From positions 3,968,001-4,032,000 of the forward strand of contig OU342638.1 in assembly GCA_910589415.1 (NCBI GenBank): 64,000 nt of DNA. The letters run 5' to 3'. Numbering within the stretch: the first letter of the stretch is position 1; each line of letters opens with the position of its first letter. The stretch comes from Malachius bipustulatus. Lineage: Eukaryota; Arthropoda; Insecta; Coleoptera; Melyridae. The position numbers and the translations under genes are program-made. Shown piece by piece: positions 21,590 through 32,165 of the stretch. The notes under the pieces are model-generated. The model had not been told where the DNA came from. It was given only the letters and a program-made list of their open reading frames with translations, and ran no database searches.

Positions 21590-24136
21590 CTACAATTCAT
21601 CGGAAGGGTCCAATGGCGGGACTTGTGCCTTGAGGTCTTGTACGTGATAACGACCTAAGTTACGCCCTTTAGAGTCCTTGAGCTCATAAACAAGGGGGGA
21701 GATAACTTTGGCCACGGTGGCCGAAACAAATTTGGGAGCTAGCTTTGCTGAAAAATCTTTAGAGGCATCAGATAACACAAAATTCCTAGCCCAAACATGG
21801 TCTCCTAAGTGAAAGCGTAACTCTCGACGTCTGAGGTTGTAGCGTCGAGCATTGGCATCATATGCCTTCCTCAAATGTTTGCTGACGATAGGAATGATTT
21901 CAGGCAAGTTATTAGAGATTTTGGGGTCCGTGAATTTATTTAGAATCTCCTCGAAATTATCGGCATCGGGGTCGATAAGGCCATAGAAACCTCCGTTGAC
22001 AGGGACGTTGCGATTAAACATCAGAAAGGCCGGTGTGTATTTAGTTGCCTCATGAACGGAGAGACGAATCGCCTGGGCGATCTGGAAGATATGTTTGTCC
22101 CAGTGTTTATGATTATCCTGGATATAGGATCGAATGGCGGTTGTTATGACTCGATTTACCCGTTCGGTAGGGTTGGCCTGAGGATGATACTTGGCCGTAT
22201 ACCAAATTTTCTGCACTCCATAAGTGGATGCGAGGGATTGAAATTCTTTGGACACAAACTGTTTACCATTATCGACAACCAAAATCTGAGGGGGACCAAA
22301 TAGAAGAAAAACTTGGTTTTCCATGAATTTGCAAATTGCTTTGGCCGTGGCCCGAGGCATAGGGTGTACTAAGACAAATTTAGTAAAATAATCGGTGACC
22401 ACCAGAAGATACTGGTTATTAGAACTGGACCTGGGGTAGGGACCTAATAAATCTGCCGAGATAAGTTGAAAAGGGAACTTGATATCCCGATACTTTCCCA
22501 TGAGTCCAGCAGGAGGTAAGTTATCGGCTTTACAGGTCGCACAAATTTCGCACGCCTGAATATAGTGATACACCGATTTCCTCATTTGAGGCCAATAATA
22601 TAGCTCCGATATTCGAGCGAGGGTCTTTGCTACACCAAAATGTCCGGCAGAGGGGTCGTTATGAAACATATGGAGAATTTCCTTCCGATGGGGGGTAGGG
22701 ACGACAATTTTCCACTCGAATGAGGCGAAAGTGCTATATCGTGAGGTAACATGCTTATAAAGAACCTGATTTTCAACACGGAACGAGGGAAATTTTTCAG
22801 GCTCTTGTTGAACTTTCGATATCATGCTACGGTACCAGGCATCTGTTTGAAGAGAAGAAAGATTAAGAACAGACACTTGAGACACAGGAGAAGAAGTAGG
22901 AACGTTAGAGATACGAGACAGAGCGTCGGCTACGACGTTTTCGCAACCTTTGCGATGAATAATCTGAAAATCATACTGGTTCAGTTTAAGCAACCAACGA
23001 CAGATACGGGGGCTTGGTTGTTTCAAATTTTGCACCCACTGAAGAGAAAAATGGTCGGTGATTATCTTCAGTCCACGGGAACCCTCAATATAGCAACGAA
23101 ATTTTTCTAGAGCACACACAATAGCATAGAGCTCCAACTCTGTAACCGTATAGTTACGTTGGCATTTATTTAATGTTTTACTGAAATATGCTATAGGGTG
23201 AGAGACCCCGTTTTCCTCTTGACAGATCACCGCACCAACCCCGGTCAAAGATGCATAGCAGTCGATGGAGAAAGGTTTCGAAAAGTCGGGACTCGCTAAG
23301 ATAGGCGCTGAGCTGAGAAGCCTCTTGATTTCCTCGAAAGCGTGATCCGCTTCGGGAGTCCAGACAATATTCTGGCCCTTTGCTCGACCCTTGAGGAGAT
23401 CCGTGATCGGACTAGCTACTGAAGAGATGTTTTTCAGGAAGCGACGATAATAACCAATAAGGCCAATAAGTCTACGGATCTGGGTCGTATTTGTGGGTTT
23501 TGGATAGCTCAGAATAGAAGAAACCTTGTCGGGATCAGTCCGAAGACCTTGCTCGTCAACGACGTAGCCGAGAAATTTAAGAGAAGAGAGACAGAATTGA
23601 CATTTATCTAAATTGAGCGTAAGGTTTGCCTTCTTAAATCGATCGAGAAGATCACGTAAAACAGAAAGGTGAGTAGAGAAATCGGGGGTTGCAATGACAA
23701 CATCGTCCATGTAGTACCAAACATATGGTTCGAGTTCGGGGCCAATGACACGATCTAAAAGACGAACCAGACTCTCTGGCGAGGAGTGAAGGCCAAAAGG
23801 TAGGCGTTTATATTGGAAAAGTCCTTTGCCGTGAACGGCGAACGCGGTTTTGGGGCGGGATTCTAAATCGAGCGGAATCTGATGGAAGGCCGACTTCAAG
23901 TAGAGAGATGAAAGAAATTTCGCATTCCTGACCTTTGAAATAATACTGTCGATAATCGGCATGGGGTAAGAATCAGGGGTAGATATTGAATTTAATTTCC
24001 TTCCATCGAAACACACTCTATACGAATTGTCCTTCTTTTTTACCAGCCACAGAGGAGATGACCAGGGTGAATTTGAGGGCTCGATAATGTCCATTCGGAG
24101 CATTTCGTCAATTTGTTGATTAAGAATTTCCTGCAT
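21590..24136 (-). pseudogene. pol: Ty3/gypsy pol: RT, RNase H, integrase; 5' truncated, catalytically altered
   Basis: An 848-codon open frame. RT starts at once (EMLRMDIIEPSNSPWSSP), so protease and the first RT strands are missing. Motif A reads SLYLKSAFHQIPL where LDLKS is expected: the catalytic Asp is Tyr (TAC). The YMDD box is intact (WYYMDDVVIA). RNase H has IDCYASLTGVGA, with Tyr at the first catalytic Asp, then YTVTELELYAIVCALEKF and TDHFSLQWV. Integrase has an intact HHCC finger (HNDPSAGH, CEICATC) and D,D,E (SADLLGP, VVDNGKQF, HPQANPTERVNR), followed by a C-terminal LGDHVW/APKF region. The frame is long and open despite two dead sites. It stops 50-70 bp before the left arm. The missense changes, not stops, are what disable it. 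Confidence 0.9.
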
Positions 24137-24155
24137 GTAAGCTCTGCTAAGCTCA

Positions 24156-25080
24156 TGCTACTGTAATAAGGATAAGACAGTACAGCCTGCGTCGTCTCCT
24201 GAGGACCTTTCATCTGTCCAAACTTCCGTGTCAGGCCAGTCTCACTGCTACTGTAAGAAGGATAAGACAGTACAGCCTGCGACTCTTCCTGAGGACATCC
24301 CATTAACTCATAATTCTCGTTTAGCTTTACTTCATTACTTATAAATTTTTCTTAGTCATATCTTTCTCTTAGTCATTTATCTACAGTTCTTTTTATAGTC
24401 CGTCATTTTCTCTATTCAACTCACCGATTTGTTTCGGGGAGACTGTGTCGATTCATTTGGGTAAATCATGTTTCGTCGTTCTATCAGTCTCTTCAGTTCT
24501 ATCTCGGGATGGATTCGTATGTCCTCAAGGCTAACATCCACCTTCAACCATTTAATTTTATTGTAACTTGTATTTTTCAACTTTTCACTTTCCTTTAAAT
24601 TTTAATTCCATACCTGTATCGTCGTTTTTTTGCGTAGGCTTATCTAAAACACCTTATGGTGACCCGGCGTATACAGTGTATCTAGTTTTTGTCTATTTAA
24701 ATCATTACCTCCAAATTTACCTGTGTGTGTGGCTTGAGCGGTATCATAATTTTTGTGTGGCTGTTTTCTATTTCTGAGCGAAGTGCATATCGACGTCTAA
24801 CTTTTCCTATTTGTTTCAGAACCTGCGTGCCTTGTATCTATTACTATCATTTCCTTTTCCGAAAACTGATTATCTTGCTCAACAACTGCGAGACTATGTT
24901 ATCAAGACCCTGTCTGGATTACACCAGAAGATCCCTTGCGAGCTTGTAAAATTTACCTTCATTATCTTTGAAATTTGTAACTTATTAACTTGTAAATTCT
25001 CTCTTGTATACCGAAAAATTTTTCTCATATCGTAATTACTATTATATCGTTGACTACTATTATTATATAAACATTTTTAT
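24156..25080 (+). repeat. Right arm of the inverted pair around pol
   Basis: An inverted copy of the left arm, joined to pol at 24137-24155 where gag/protease should be. The junction carries a GCAGAGCT motif that also occurs at the end of the left arm, hinting at microhomology. The primer-like TGGTGACCCGGCG is at 24657 on the plus strand. ORFs such as 24725-24949 also exist in the other arm; no family was recognised for them. Confidence 0.75.
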
Positions 25081-25090
25081 CTGAATTACT

Positions 25091-25887
25091 TGAAACGAAC
25101 TATTTAACCCTAGAGGGGAAAAATAGTCGCTGAGAGCATGAGACAAGAGAAACAAGGGTCGTAGGTTGAGTCGCTAGTCTAAGAGGGTCAACAATAACAA
25201 GCGGGTCAGCAGAATAACAGGTTCTCTTTATTAAAATATAAAATATCACAATTATTATGAATACTATTCTTGAGCACGGTTAACAGATAGTAAAAAGAAT
25301 AACAAGAGCGTGCGGTGCTAGTCGAATGAATTGGTAGGATGGTTAAAAGGCACTTAGCTTCGTCTGGCTCTTCAGAGGTCTAGCTGGAAGTGGCCTGGGT
25401 CTTCTTGCTTGTCTCCGGAGAATCGGCCTGGCACGGAAAAGGCCGGTGCCTCCGGGAATAATGTGCTTCCAGGTAAAAATGTGATCCGTAGCAAAAAATG
25501 TGCCTCCAGGTGAAAATGCAATCCGCAGGAAAAAATGTGCCTCCAGGTAAAAATGCAATCCGCAGGAAAAAGCAAGCCAAAGACGTGGGCGATGTTTAGA
25601 ATAATTAAAAATAAATAACGTGAAAGTTCACGACGCCATTTCAGGAACCTCAGGTGTTTTGCGGAACTGACCTTCCTTTTGCGAGTTCCAGGAGAGAAAA
25701 AAAAAGTGAAAACGCAGGTATGATGCTGAAACGCACCTCATTGCAACTTGACAGTCGAGGTTACGACTCGAGTTGGTCGATGCACTAACAACCACTGTCA
25801 CTCACGAACTGCGCACGCCCGTCGTTGTCTCTGTTTTACCGGCTATGTTACCGGCATCTAGCCGGTACGTACGAAATGTACATTACA
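25091..25887 (-). repeat. LTR B, 797 bp, internally deleted
   Basis: Same ends as LTR A, with a deletion of about 215 bp after 25573 and a small duplication of the GTGCCTCCAGGTAAAAATG-type unit just before it. It is preceded in minus sense by the polypurine tract at 25888-25900, so it was a 3' LTR. Confidence 0.85.
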
Positions 25888-26690
25888 TCCCCTCTTCCCG
25901 GTAGAAAAATTTTGAACGTGAGGGAGAAATTTTTTCCTTAATTGAAACTAGCAATAAGCGTGACACAAGAGACAAGTTTAGGCGTCGCAGCCCGCGAGCG
26001 ATGGGTGATACCTGGACTGGAACGAAATAAATGACATCGTGGGTGACGTGAAGTATAAATGGCTTGGGACGTGATCATAAAAGAAAAGTTCTGCGGAAAT
26101 ATGGAGATATATACGGAAAGATAGTACCATGTAACATGTGCACTATAAGGCACCAAGCAGATAGTAATATAAACAATATAACAAAGATAAAATAATAATA
26201 ACGAAAAGATGTACAAAGTGTACAAAGAGCCCCTGCGACACAGAAGTACCGCTGGCTAATGTCAAATCAGGTTCAATAGGGAACCTAAATAAATAAAATG
26301 TATACCGACACGAAAAGACACCATCGAGAAAAAAAATCTATCATCATTGCAAGGAATAGGCTAATCATAACTAAGAGACCGACACGATAAGAGATCCGGC
26401 AACAGGGTGTAGAGAAGATAGTGAGGAGGTGTTGTTATCAAATAACGAAACGTGGGCGCCAGCAAGTCATAAGGGGCTTGCACCTATCAACTATCATCCT
26501 TGCGAGCTTTACTATTGTTAAATATGCAAAAATACTAAACAACTGAATAATCTGTGACCTGAACCGACGAACTAAACATGACTGACATCAAAGAAAGCTA
26601 ACTCTACATCAAATAAAATTAAAATACATAGAGCAGCAATCCTCAATCAAAACAAAAGAAAGAAAGAGAGAAAAAAATAAATAAACAACT

Positions 26691-27000
26691 TAAAGTTGGT
26701 GCTGGAACTGTGCGGCCATTCCTTCCTACGAACCCGTCGAGACTTTTAAGGGGTCTGGGTAAGTCTCGACGGGTTCTTATTAGAAAGGAATGGCCGCACA
26801 GTTCCAGTACTACTTTCAATCGTTATTTTTTTGAGTTTTGATTTAAGGTATCCGGGTAAGTCTCGACGGGTTCCCGGAAAGGAATGGCCGCACAGTTCCG
26901 GTACCAATTTTGAATTTTGAGTTAAGGTGTCTGGGTAAGTCTCGACGGGTTCGTAGGAAGGAATGGCCGCACAGTTCCAGCACCAACTTTAAGTTGTTTA
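26691..27000. repeat. 80-bp tandem unit at the palindrome centre
   Basis: Unit: GGTAAGTCTCGACGGGTTC ... GGAATGGCCGCACAGTTCC. Three direct copies occupy about 26752-26992, and one inverted partial copy lies at about 26701-26745. The first direct copy and the inverted one meet at the centre. This is non-coding, and part of the element's 3' region. Confidence 0.8.
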
Positions 27001-27753
27001 TTTATTTTTTTCTCTCTTTCTTTCTTTTGTTTTGATTGAGGATTGCTGCTCTATGTATTTTAATTTTATTTGATGTAGAGTTAGCTTTCTTTGATGTCAG
27101 TCATGTTTAGTTCGTCGGTTCAGGTCACAGATTATTCAGTTGTTTAGTATTTTTGCATATTTAACAATAGTAAAGCTCGCAAGGATGATAGTTGATAGGT
27201 GCAAGCCCCTTATGACTTGCTGGCGCCCACGTTTCGTTATTTGATAACAACACCTCCTCACTATCTTCTCTACACCCTATTGCCGGATCTCTTATCGTGT
27301 CGGTCTCTTAGTTATGATTAGCCTATTCCTTGCAATGACGATAGATTTTTTTTCTCGATGGTGTCTTTTCGTGTCGGTATACATTTTATTTATTTAGGTT
27401 CCCTATTGAACCTGATTTGACATTAGCCAGCGGTACTTCTGTGTCGCAGGGGCTCTTTGTACATTTTGTACATCTTTTCGTTATTATTGGTGCCTTATAG
27501 TGCACATATTACACGGTGCTACTTCTTGTATATATTTCCATATTTCCGCAGAATTTATCTTTTATGATCACGTCCCAAGCCATTTATACTTCACGTCACC
27601 CACGATGTCATTTATTTCGTTCTAGTCCAGGTATCACCCATCGCTCGCGGGCTGCGACGCCTAAACTTGTCTCTTGTGTCACGCTTATTGCTAGTTCAAT
27701 TAAGGAAAAAATTTCTCCCTCACGTTCAAAATTTTTCTACCGGGAAGAGGGGA

Positions 27754-28763
27754 TGTAATGTACATTTCGTACGTACCGGCTAGATGCCGGTAACATAGCC
27801 GGTAAAACAGAGACAACGACGGGCGTGCGCAGTTCGTGAGTGACAGTGGTTGTTAGTGCATCGACCAACTCGAGTCGTAACCTCGACTGTCAAGTTGCAA
27901 TGAGGTGCGTTTCAGCATCATACCTGCGTTTTCACTTTCTTTCTCTCCTGGAACTCGCAAAAGGAAGGTCAGTTCCGCAAAACACCTGAGGTTCCTGAAA
28001 TGGCGTCGTGAACTTTCACGTTATTTATTTTTAATTATTCTAAACATCGCCCACGTCTTTGGCTTGGTAAGTGTCATAAAATGATGTTATTAATTGTGCT
28101 AGAATTATACCGATCATATTTATTTTTCTTGATACCGTATGCTAATTTTAATTATAACTTTTAAACCGATCGAGTTCGTTCGCATGCAAAATTTTGTCAG
28201 TCACCTTTTTATCCCAACCTATCTTGAGGACGGGAATAATTCTATGTACCTTGGCAAGCAGACTCGATCGGATCATTTATTATTGCAAGAGTGTTTCTGA
28301 TACACATGACATTGCAGCTTTTTCCTGCGGATTGCATTTTCACCTGGAGGCACATTTTTTTGCTACGGATCACATTTTTACCTGGAAGCACATTATTCCC
28401 GGAGGCACCTGCCTTTTCCGTGCCAGGCCGATTCTCCGGAGACAAGCAAGAAGACCCAGGCCACTTCCAGCTAGACCTCTGAAGAGCCAGACGAAGCTAA
28501 GTGCCTTTTAACCATCCTACCAATTCATTCGACTAGCACCGCACGCTCTTGTTATTCTTTTTACTATCTGTTAACCGTGCTCAAGAATAGTATTCATAAT
28601 AATTGTGATATTTTATATTTTAATAAAGAGAACCTGTTATTCTGCTGACCCGCTTGTTATTGTTGACCCTCTTAGACTAGCGACTCAACCTACGACCCTT
28701 GTTTCTCTTGTCTCATGCTCTCAGCGACTATTTTTCCCCTCTAGGGTTAAATAGTTCGTTTCA
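27754..28763 (+). repeat. LTR C, 1,010 bp, opposite orientation
   Basis: Starts TGTAATGTACATTTCG after a GGGAAGAGGGGA tract (27741-27753) and ends TAGTTCGTTTCA. It is a complete 3'-type LTR on the plus strand, whereas pol and LTRs A, B and D read minus. Only 34 bp separate it from LTR D, so the two LTRs are tail to tail. Confidence 0.9.
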
Positions 28764-28797
28764 AGTGAGCTAATAAAAAAAATACAACCGGCTAAAC

Positions 28798-29806
28798 AAC
28801 GAACTATTTAACCCTAGAGGGGACAAATAGTCGCTGAGAGCATGAGACAAGAGAAACAAGGGTCGTAGGTTGAGTCGCTAGTCTAAGAGGGTCAACAATA
28901 ACAAGCGGGTCAGCAGAATAACAGGTTCTCTTTATTAAAATATAAAATATCACAATTATTATGAATACTATTAACTTGAGCACGGTTAACAGATAGTAAA
29001 AAGAATAACAAGAGCGTGCGGTGCTAGTCGAATGAATTGGTAGGATGGTTAAAAGGCACTTAGCTTCGTCTGGCTCTTCAGAGGTCTAGCTGGAAGTGGC
29101 CTGGGTCTTCTTGCTTGTCTCCGGAGAATCGGCCTGGCACGGAAAAGGCAGGTGCCTCCGGGAATAATGTGCTTCCAGGTAAAAATGTGATCCGTAGCAA
29201 AAAATGTGCCTCCAGGTGAAAATGCAATCCGCAGGAAAAAGCTGCAATTTTCATGTGCATCAGAAACACTCTTGCAATAATAAATGATCCGATCGAGTCT
29301 GCTTGCCAAGGTACATAGAATTATTCCCGTCCTCAAGATAGGTTGGGATAAAAAGGTGACTGACAAAATTTTGCCTGCGAACGAACTCGATCGGTTTAAA
29401 AGTTATAATTAAAATTAGCATACGGTATCAAGAAAAATAAATATGATCGGTATAATCCTAGCACAATTAATAACATCATTTTATGACACTTACCAAGCCA
29501 AAGACGTGGGCGATGTTTAGAATAATTAAAAATAAATAACGTGAAAGTTCACGACGCCATTTCAGGAACCTCAGGTGTTTTGCGGAACTGACCTTCCTTT
29601 TGCGAGTTCCAGGAGAGAAAGAAAGTGAAAACGCAGGTATGATGCTGAAACGCACCTCATTGCAACTTGACAGTCGAGGTTACGACTCGAGTTGGTCGAT
29701 GCACTAACAACCACTGTCACTCACGAACTGCGCACGCCCGCCGTTGTCTCTGTTTTACCGGCTATGTTACCGGCATCTAGCCGGTACGTACGAAATGTAC
29801 ATTACA
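28798..29806 (-). repeat. LTR D, 5' LTR, ~1,009 bp
   Basis: Minus sense: starts TGTAATG directly after hAT coding DNA (no polypurine tract) and ends ...TAGTTCGTT, lacking the final few bases of the other LTRs. It has private differences, for example CTATTAACTTGAG where A, B and C read CTATTCTTGAG, so A, B and C resemble each other more than D. Confidence 0.85.
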
Positions 29807-30084
29807 ACCTGTTGCTTCTACTACTGATTTGTTGTTCACTTCGTCTTCTAAAACTGTTTTGATTGCGTCGTAGTTTGCTAAAACAGCGTTACAGTTTTCA
29901 AAACGACAAGCCCAGCGCGTTTGACTTAGGCTATGAATTTCACCACTCGATTTGATATCAAGAGATTATTCCTGAATTTTCTTCAGATGTGCATTTACGC
30001 CTGGGTGCGCGAAATGCGTGTGTAAAGCTTCGATTGTATTAAAGAATCCAAGTACTGTAGATATGTTCCACCCTATTTCAGATT
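29807..30084 (-). pseudogene. hAT (ZMYM1-like) transposase, middle part
   Basis: Minus strand: LGFFNTIEALHTHFAHPGVN, then a stop, then EIHSLSQTRWACRFENCNAV and ANYDAIKTVLEDEVNNK ending VVEATG at the LTR D boundary. The LS-TRW-CR pattern is characteristic of ZMYM1/DUF4371-type hAT transposases, and the frame resumes beyond LTR A at 17797. One in-frame stop (around IQE) is present. Confidence 0.8.
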
Positions 30085-30264
30085 TCTTTTATGTATAGAA
30101 CCGCATCACTTTGGAATAGCATTCCAAAGGGCGCTTTTCCCGAAGTATACAACTTACAGAGATTCAAGGCCAACGTGAATCGATATCTCCGCTCATGCAC
30201 CGCTCCCAGAGCGTCATAGGGATTTCCCTGCAGTGCATGTGCATTTTCAATAAAAAAAAAATGT
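30085..30264 (+). pseudogene. 5'-truncated LINE tail (Jockey/CR1-like)
   Basis: The plus strand encodes YRTASLWNSIPKGAFPEVYN and LQRFKANVNRYLRS, the C-terminal signature of non-LTR polymerases, followed by a short 3' UTR, a polyadenylation-type signal and an A-run at 30250-30260. It splits the hAT gene between DACSN and the next block. The LINE is inserted opposite to the hAT gene, truncated to its last 60 codons. Confidence 0.75.
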
Positions 30265-31064
30265 TGCTGCACGCATCTACCACTATTAAGTTAAGCCTGT
30301 GAAAGAAAATTACCACATTATCGTTAACTCGTTATTGAACAAGCTGAGATTAGTGAGATTCTCAGAGTTTTACAGATTTTGCAGAGAAACAGGTAACAGC
30401 TGGTAAAAGTTAACATAAAAATATATTGTATTGTTCATTTCACGATAATTTAAAGTCCTAAATCAGATTACCTTGACTAGTTGACTACTAACTATTGTAG
30501 TCAAAGTAATTATTGTTAACAATAATTAGTAGTCTAGGTAATCCAATTTAGGACTTTAAATTATCGTGAAATGATCATTACCTATTCATTGTAAGACATA
30601 ATAATTAATAACGTAATTAAAACATTATACCACACCTATGAGCTAAGCAGTGTATGTATATTGCCTCCGGGTGCGTTTTTTTTTATAATTGCTTGGAGGC
30701 CTCGATGTTTACCCGTGGGCAAATCATGCAAATCACACTTCTCCATTGCTTCTAAAATATAAGTTGCCAAGCCCTGTGCATCTCGTGCCGTAGAGCAATC
30801 AATGAAGGTAAGAAAGCGCTCTTGGACTTCCAAGTTGTTTGCGTATCTTATTACGATTGACAATTGCTCTTTTTTGAATGATCGCGCTTCGTCGGCCATC
30901 AAAGCAAAAAACCCGCATTTTTTTACTTCATTGGATATTTCACCTAGGGTAAGACGAGCTATAGTTGAAATGATCTCATTTTGAATTTGAGGAGAAGAAT
31001 AATTTGTATTCTTTTCTAAATGCTTCTTAAATTTGTCGTCATATTTGGCGAAAAGGTCACACAA
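30265..31064 (-). pseudogene. hAT (ZMYM1-like) transposase, N-terminal/central part
   Basis: From 31064: LCDLFAKYDDKFKKHLEKNT, YSSPQIQNEIISTIARLTLG, FFALMADEARSFKKEQLSIV, RYANNLEVQERFLTFID, then KHRGLQAIIKKNA (to 30640), and across an inserted hairpin HRLNLIVVDACSN (about 30300-30265). This is the DUF4371 region with the first catalytic acidic site near ADEA and the H..RLNL block preceding the insertion domain. The internal GYDGA motif is missing. Broken by insertions. Confidence 0.85.
30435..30574. repeat. 140-bp hairpin MITE inside the hAT gene
   Basis: Arms of about 50 bp: TCATTTCACGATAATTTAAA and its complement near 30555-30574, with a short palindromic centre (attgttaacaataatt). The host phrase around it belongs to the hAT transposase interior. 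Confidence 0.75.
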
Positions 31065-31541
31065 TTCTAAAAAGTTTCCCTTATTATTAATGATGAGATA
31101 TTAAATTCAGTGACATCAGACAACAAAAATAAACTTACACTAAAATAATAAAAAAGAACTAGGTATATCACATCAGGTAACTTCAGGTAACATCAGGTAA
31201 AAAAAACTTAAGAAACTAAAATTGAAAACAATAAAAAATTAATAAACCAAATACAAAATTATTATTGCAGGTGTCTATAAAGATAAAAAATAAATTGACT
31301 CTACTCAGGTAAAAAAAAACAACTTAAAACTAAAATTAAAAACACAAAATAAAAAAATAATGTTCTCCCTATCACTCCGCACATTTGTCCCCTATTTTTT
31401 TGAAATTAGAAACTCCATATAATACTGGCGCAGCAGTTTATTTTTTTCTTCGCCTCAAGCCAGCTTCCTTCTACTGATTTCTAATTTTTCTTCTCTTTTA
31501 TACTCTTCTTTCATGAAAATTTTTCAAATCATTTTTGATGT
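31065..31541. other. A-rich spacer
   Basis: Very A-rich, with the short repeat ACATCAGGTA near 31170-31200. No gene seen. Confidence 0.4.
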
Positions 31542-32165
31542 CTAGGAGTATATCATTCCGCTTTTTATATGCCGGCGTGTGAACCCTTGTTTTCCCTTTT
31601 TTTGTGAGTTGTTTTTCGGCCGAGGGTTTTCTTCTACGATTTCAATTGAAATGACCGCATCATCCTCTTCAAGGGTGTTCAAAGTCGATTGTGTAGCTTG
31701 AGCAGGCTGTTCGTGAATCACTGCTGTATCTTCCTCACAAGACATTGTGGTTATGGAACTTGTGTCCAAAACCACAGCTGGCCTAATATTTCTTTTCTTT
31801 TCAAAAATTTCATTAAATTCATTTTCAAATTCAAAAATTTTTCTTCCCCTCCCAGTTTGTTTGTTGTTGTCTACAACCTTCTTGTAGTTTCTTTCCAGTA
31901 CTTTAAATTTATTCTCGCATTTGGTTGCACTGATGGTAAGCCTATACTGATTAGACAAATCACTTGCAACTAGCTCCCATAACTTTTTCTTTGACTTGAC
32001 TTCATATGAGCCTATTTTTTTTTGTATTCTTTGTATAGTGCCAATAGTTTTAAAGTTCTCGCCTTATTGAAAAAACTCTCCAAATCTAATTGTTCCTGAG
32101 AGGCATAACTACACCCAGGTTGGGCTTCGAATATAATATTGAATTCATTTAATTCGCTCATTTTG
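31542..32165 (-). pseudogene. SANT/Myb-like DNA-binding gene inside the hAT
   Basis: From 32165: MSELNEFNIIFEAQPGCSYA, LLALYKEYKKK, a slip in an A-run, then KKKLWELVASDLSNQYRL, SATKCENKFKVLERNYKKVV, KQTGRGRKIFEFENEFNEIF and an acidic C-terminal half ending GMIYS (31542). The W...L....C..K...L...Y...TGR...F core is the trihelix SANT/MADF fold used by transposon partner proteins. It sits between the hAT N-terminal piece and the hAT right end. Whether it came with the hAT or as part of another insertion cannot be told. Confidence 0.7.

Larger units (their letters stand above)
25091..28763. repeat. 3.7-kb palindrome: LTR-3'region-loop-3'region-LTR
   Basis: LTR B with its 3' region (25091 to about 26741) and LTR C with its 3' region (about 26936-28763) are inverted copies facing outward. 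The loop (26742-26935) holds extra copies of a repeat unit. The arms are not identical: B has a deletion absent from C, and scattered bases differ. Confidence 0.85.
17798..29806 (-). mobile_element. Rearranged Ty3/gypsy-type LTR complex, 12.0 kb
   Basis: Outer LTRs D (28798-29806) and A (17798-18809) share the minus orientation. A is preceded by a polypurine tract (3' LTR); D abuts hAT coding DNA (5' LTR). Between them, in minus-strand order: inverted LTR C with its own tract and 3' region, a tandem-repeat loop, a direct 3' region and LTR B, an inverted 0.93-kb arm, pol, the direct arm, and the 3' region. Gag, protease and a primer site next to LTR D are absent. The hAT flanks rejoin in frame (VVEATG into FPFLNSILKAD). 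The flank before the 5' LTR is AGGT; after the 3' LTR it is AGTG, so the 4-bp duplication is imperfect. Confidence 0.75.

Noticed and set aside
20566..25080. The inverted arms taken as LTRs of a second element
   Set aside because: LTRs of one element must be direct repeats; these are inverted and lack matching TG...CA ends and target duplications.
25091..28763. Palindrome as a hairpin-adapter sequencing artefact
   Set aside because: The arms differ by a 215-bp deletion and scattered bases, and the outer flanks differ, which a simple read-through artefact would not give. Still worth checking with raw reads.
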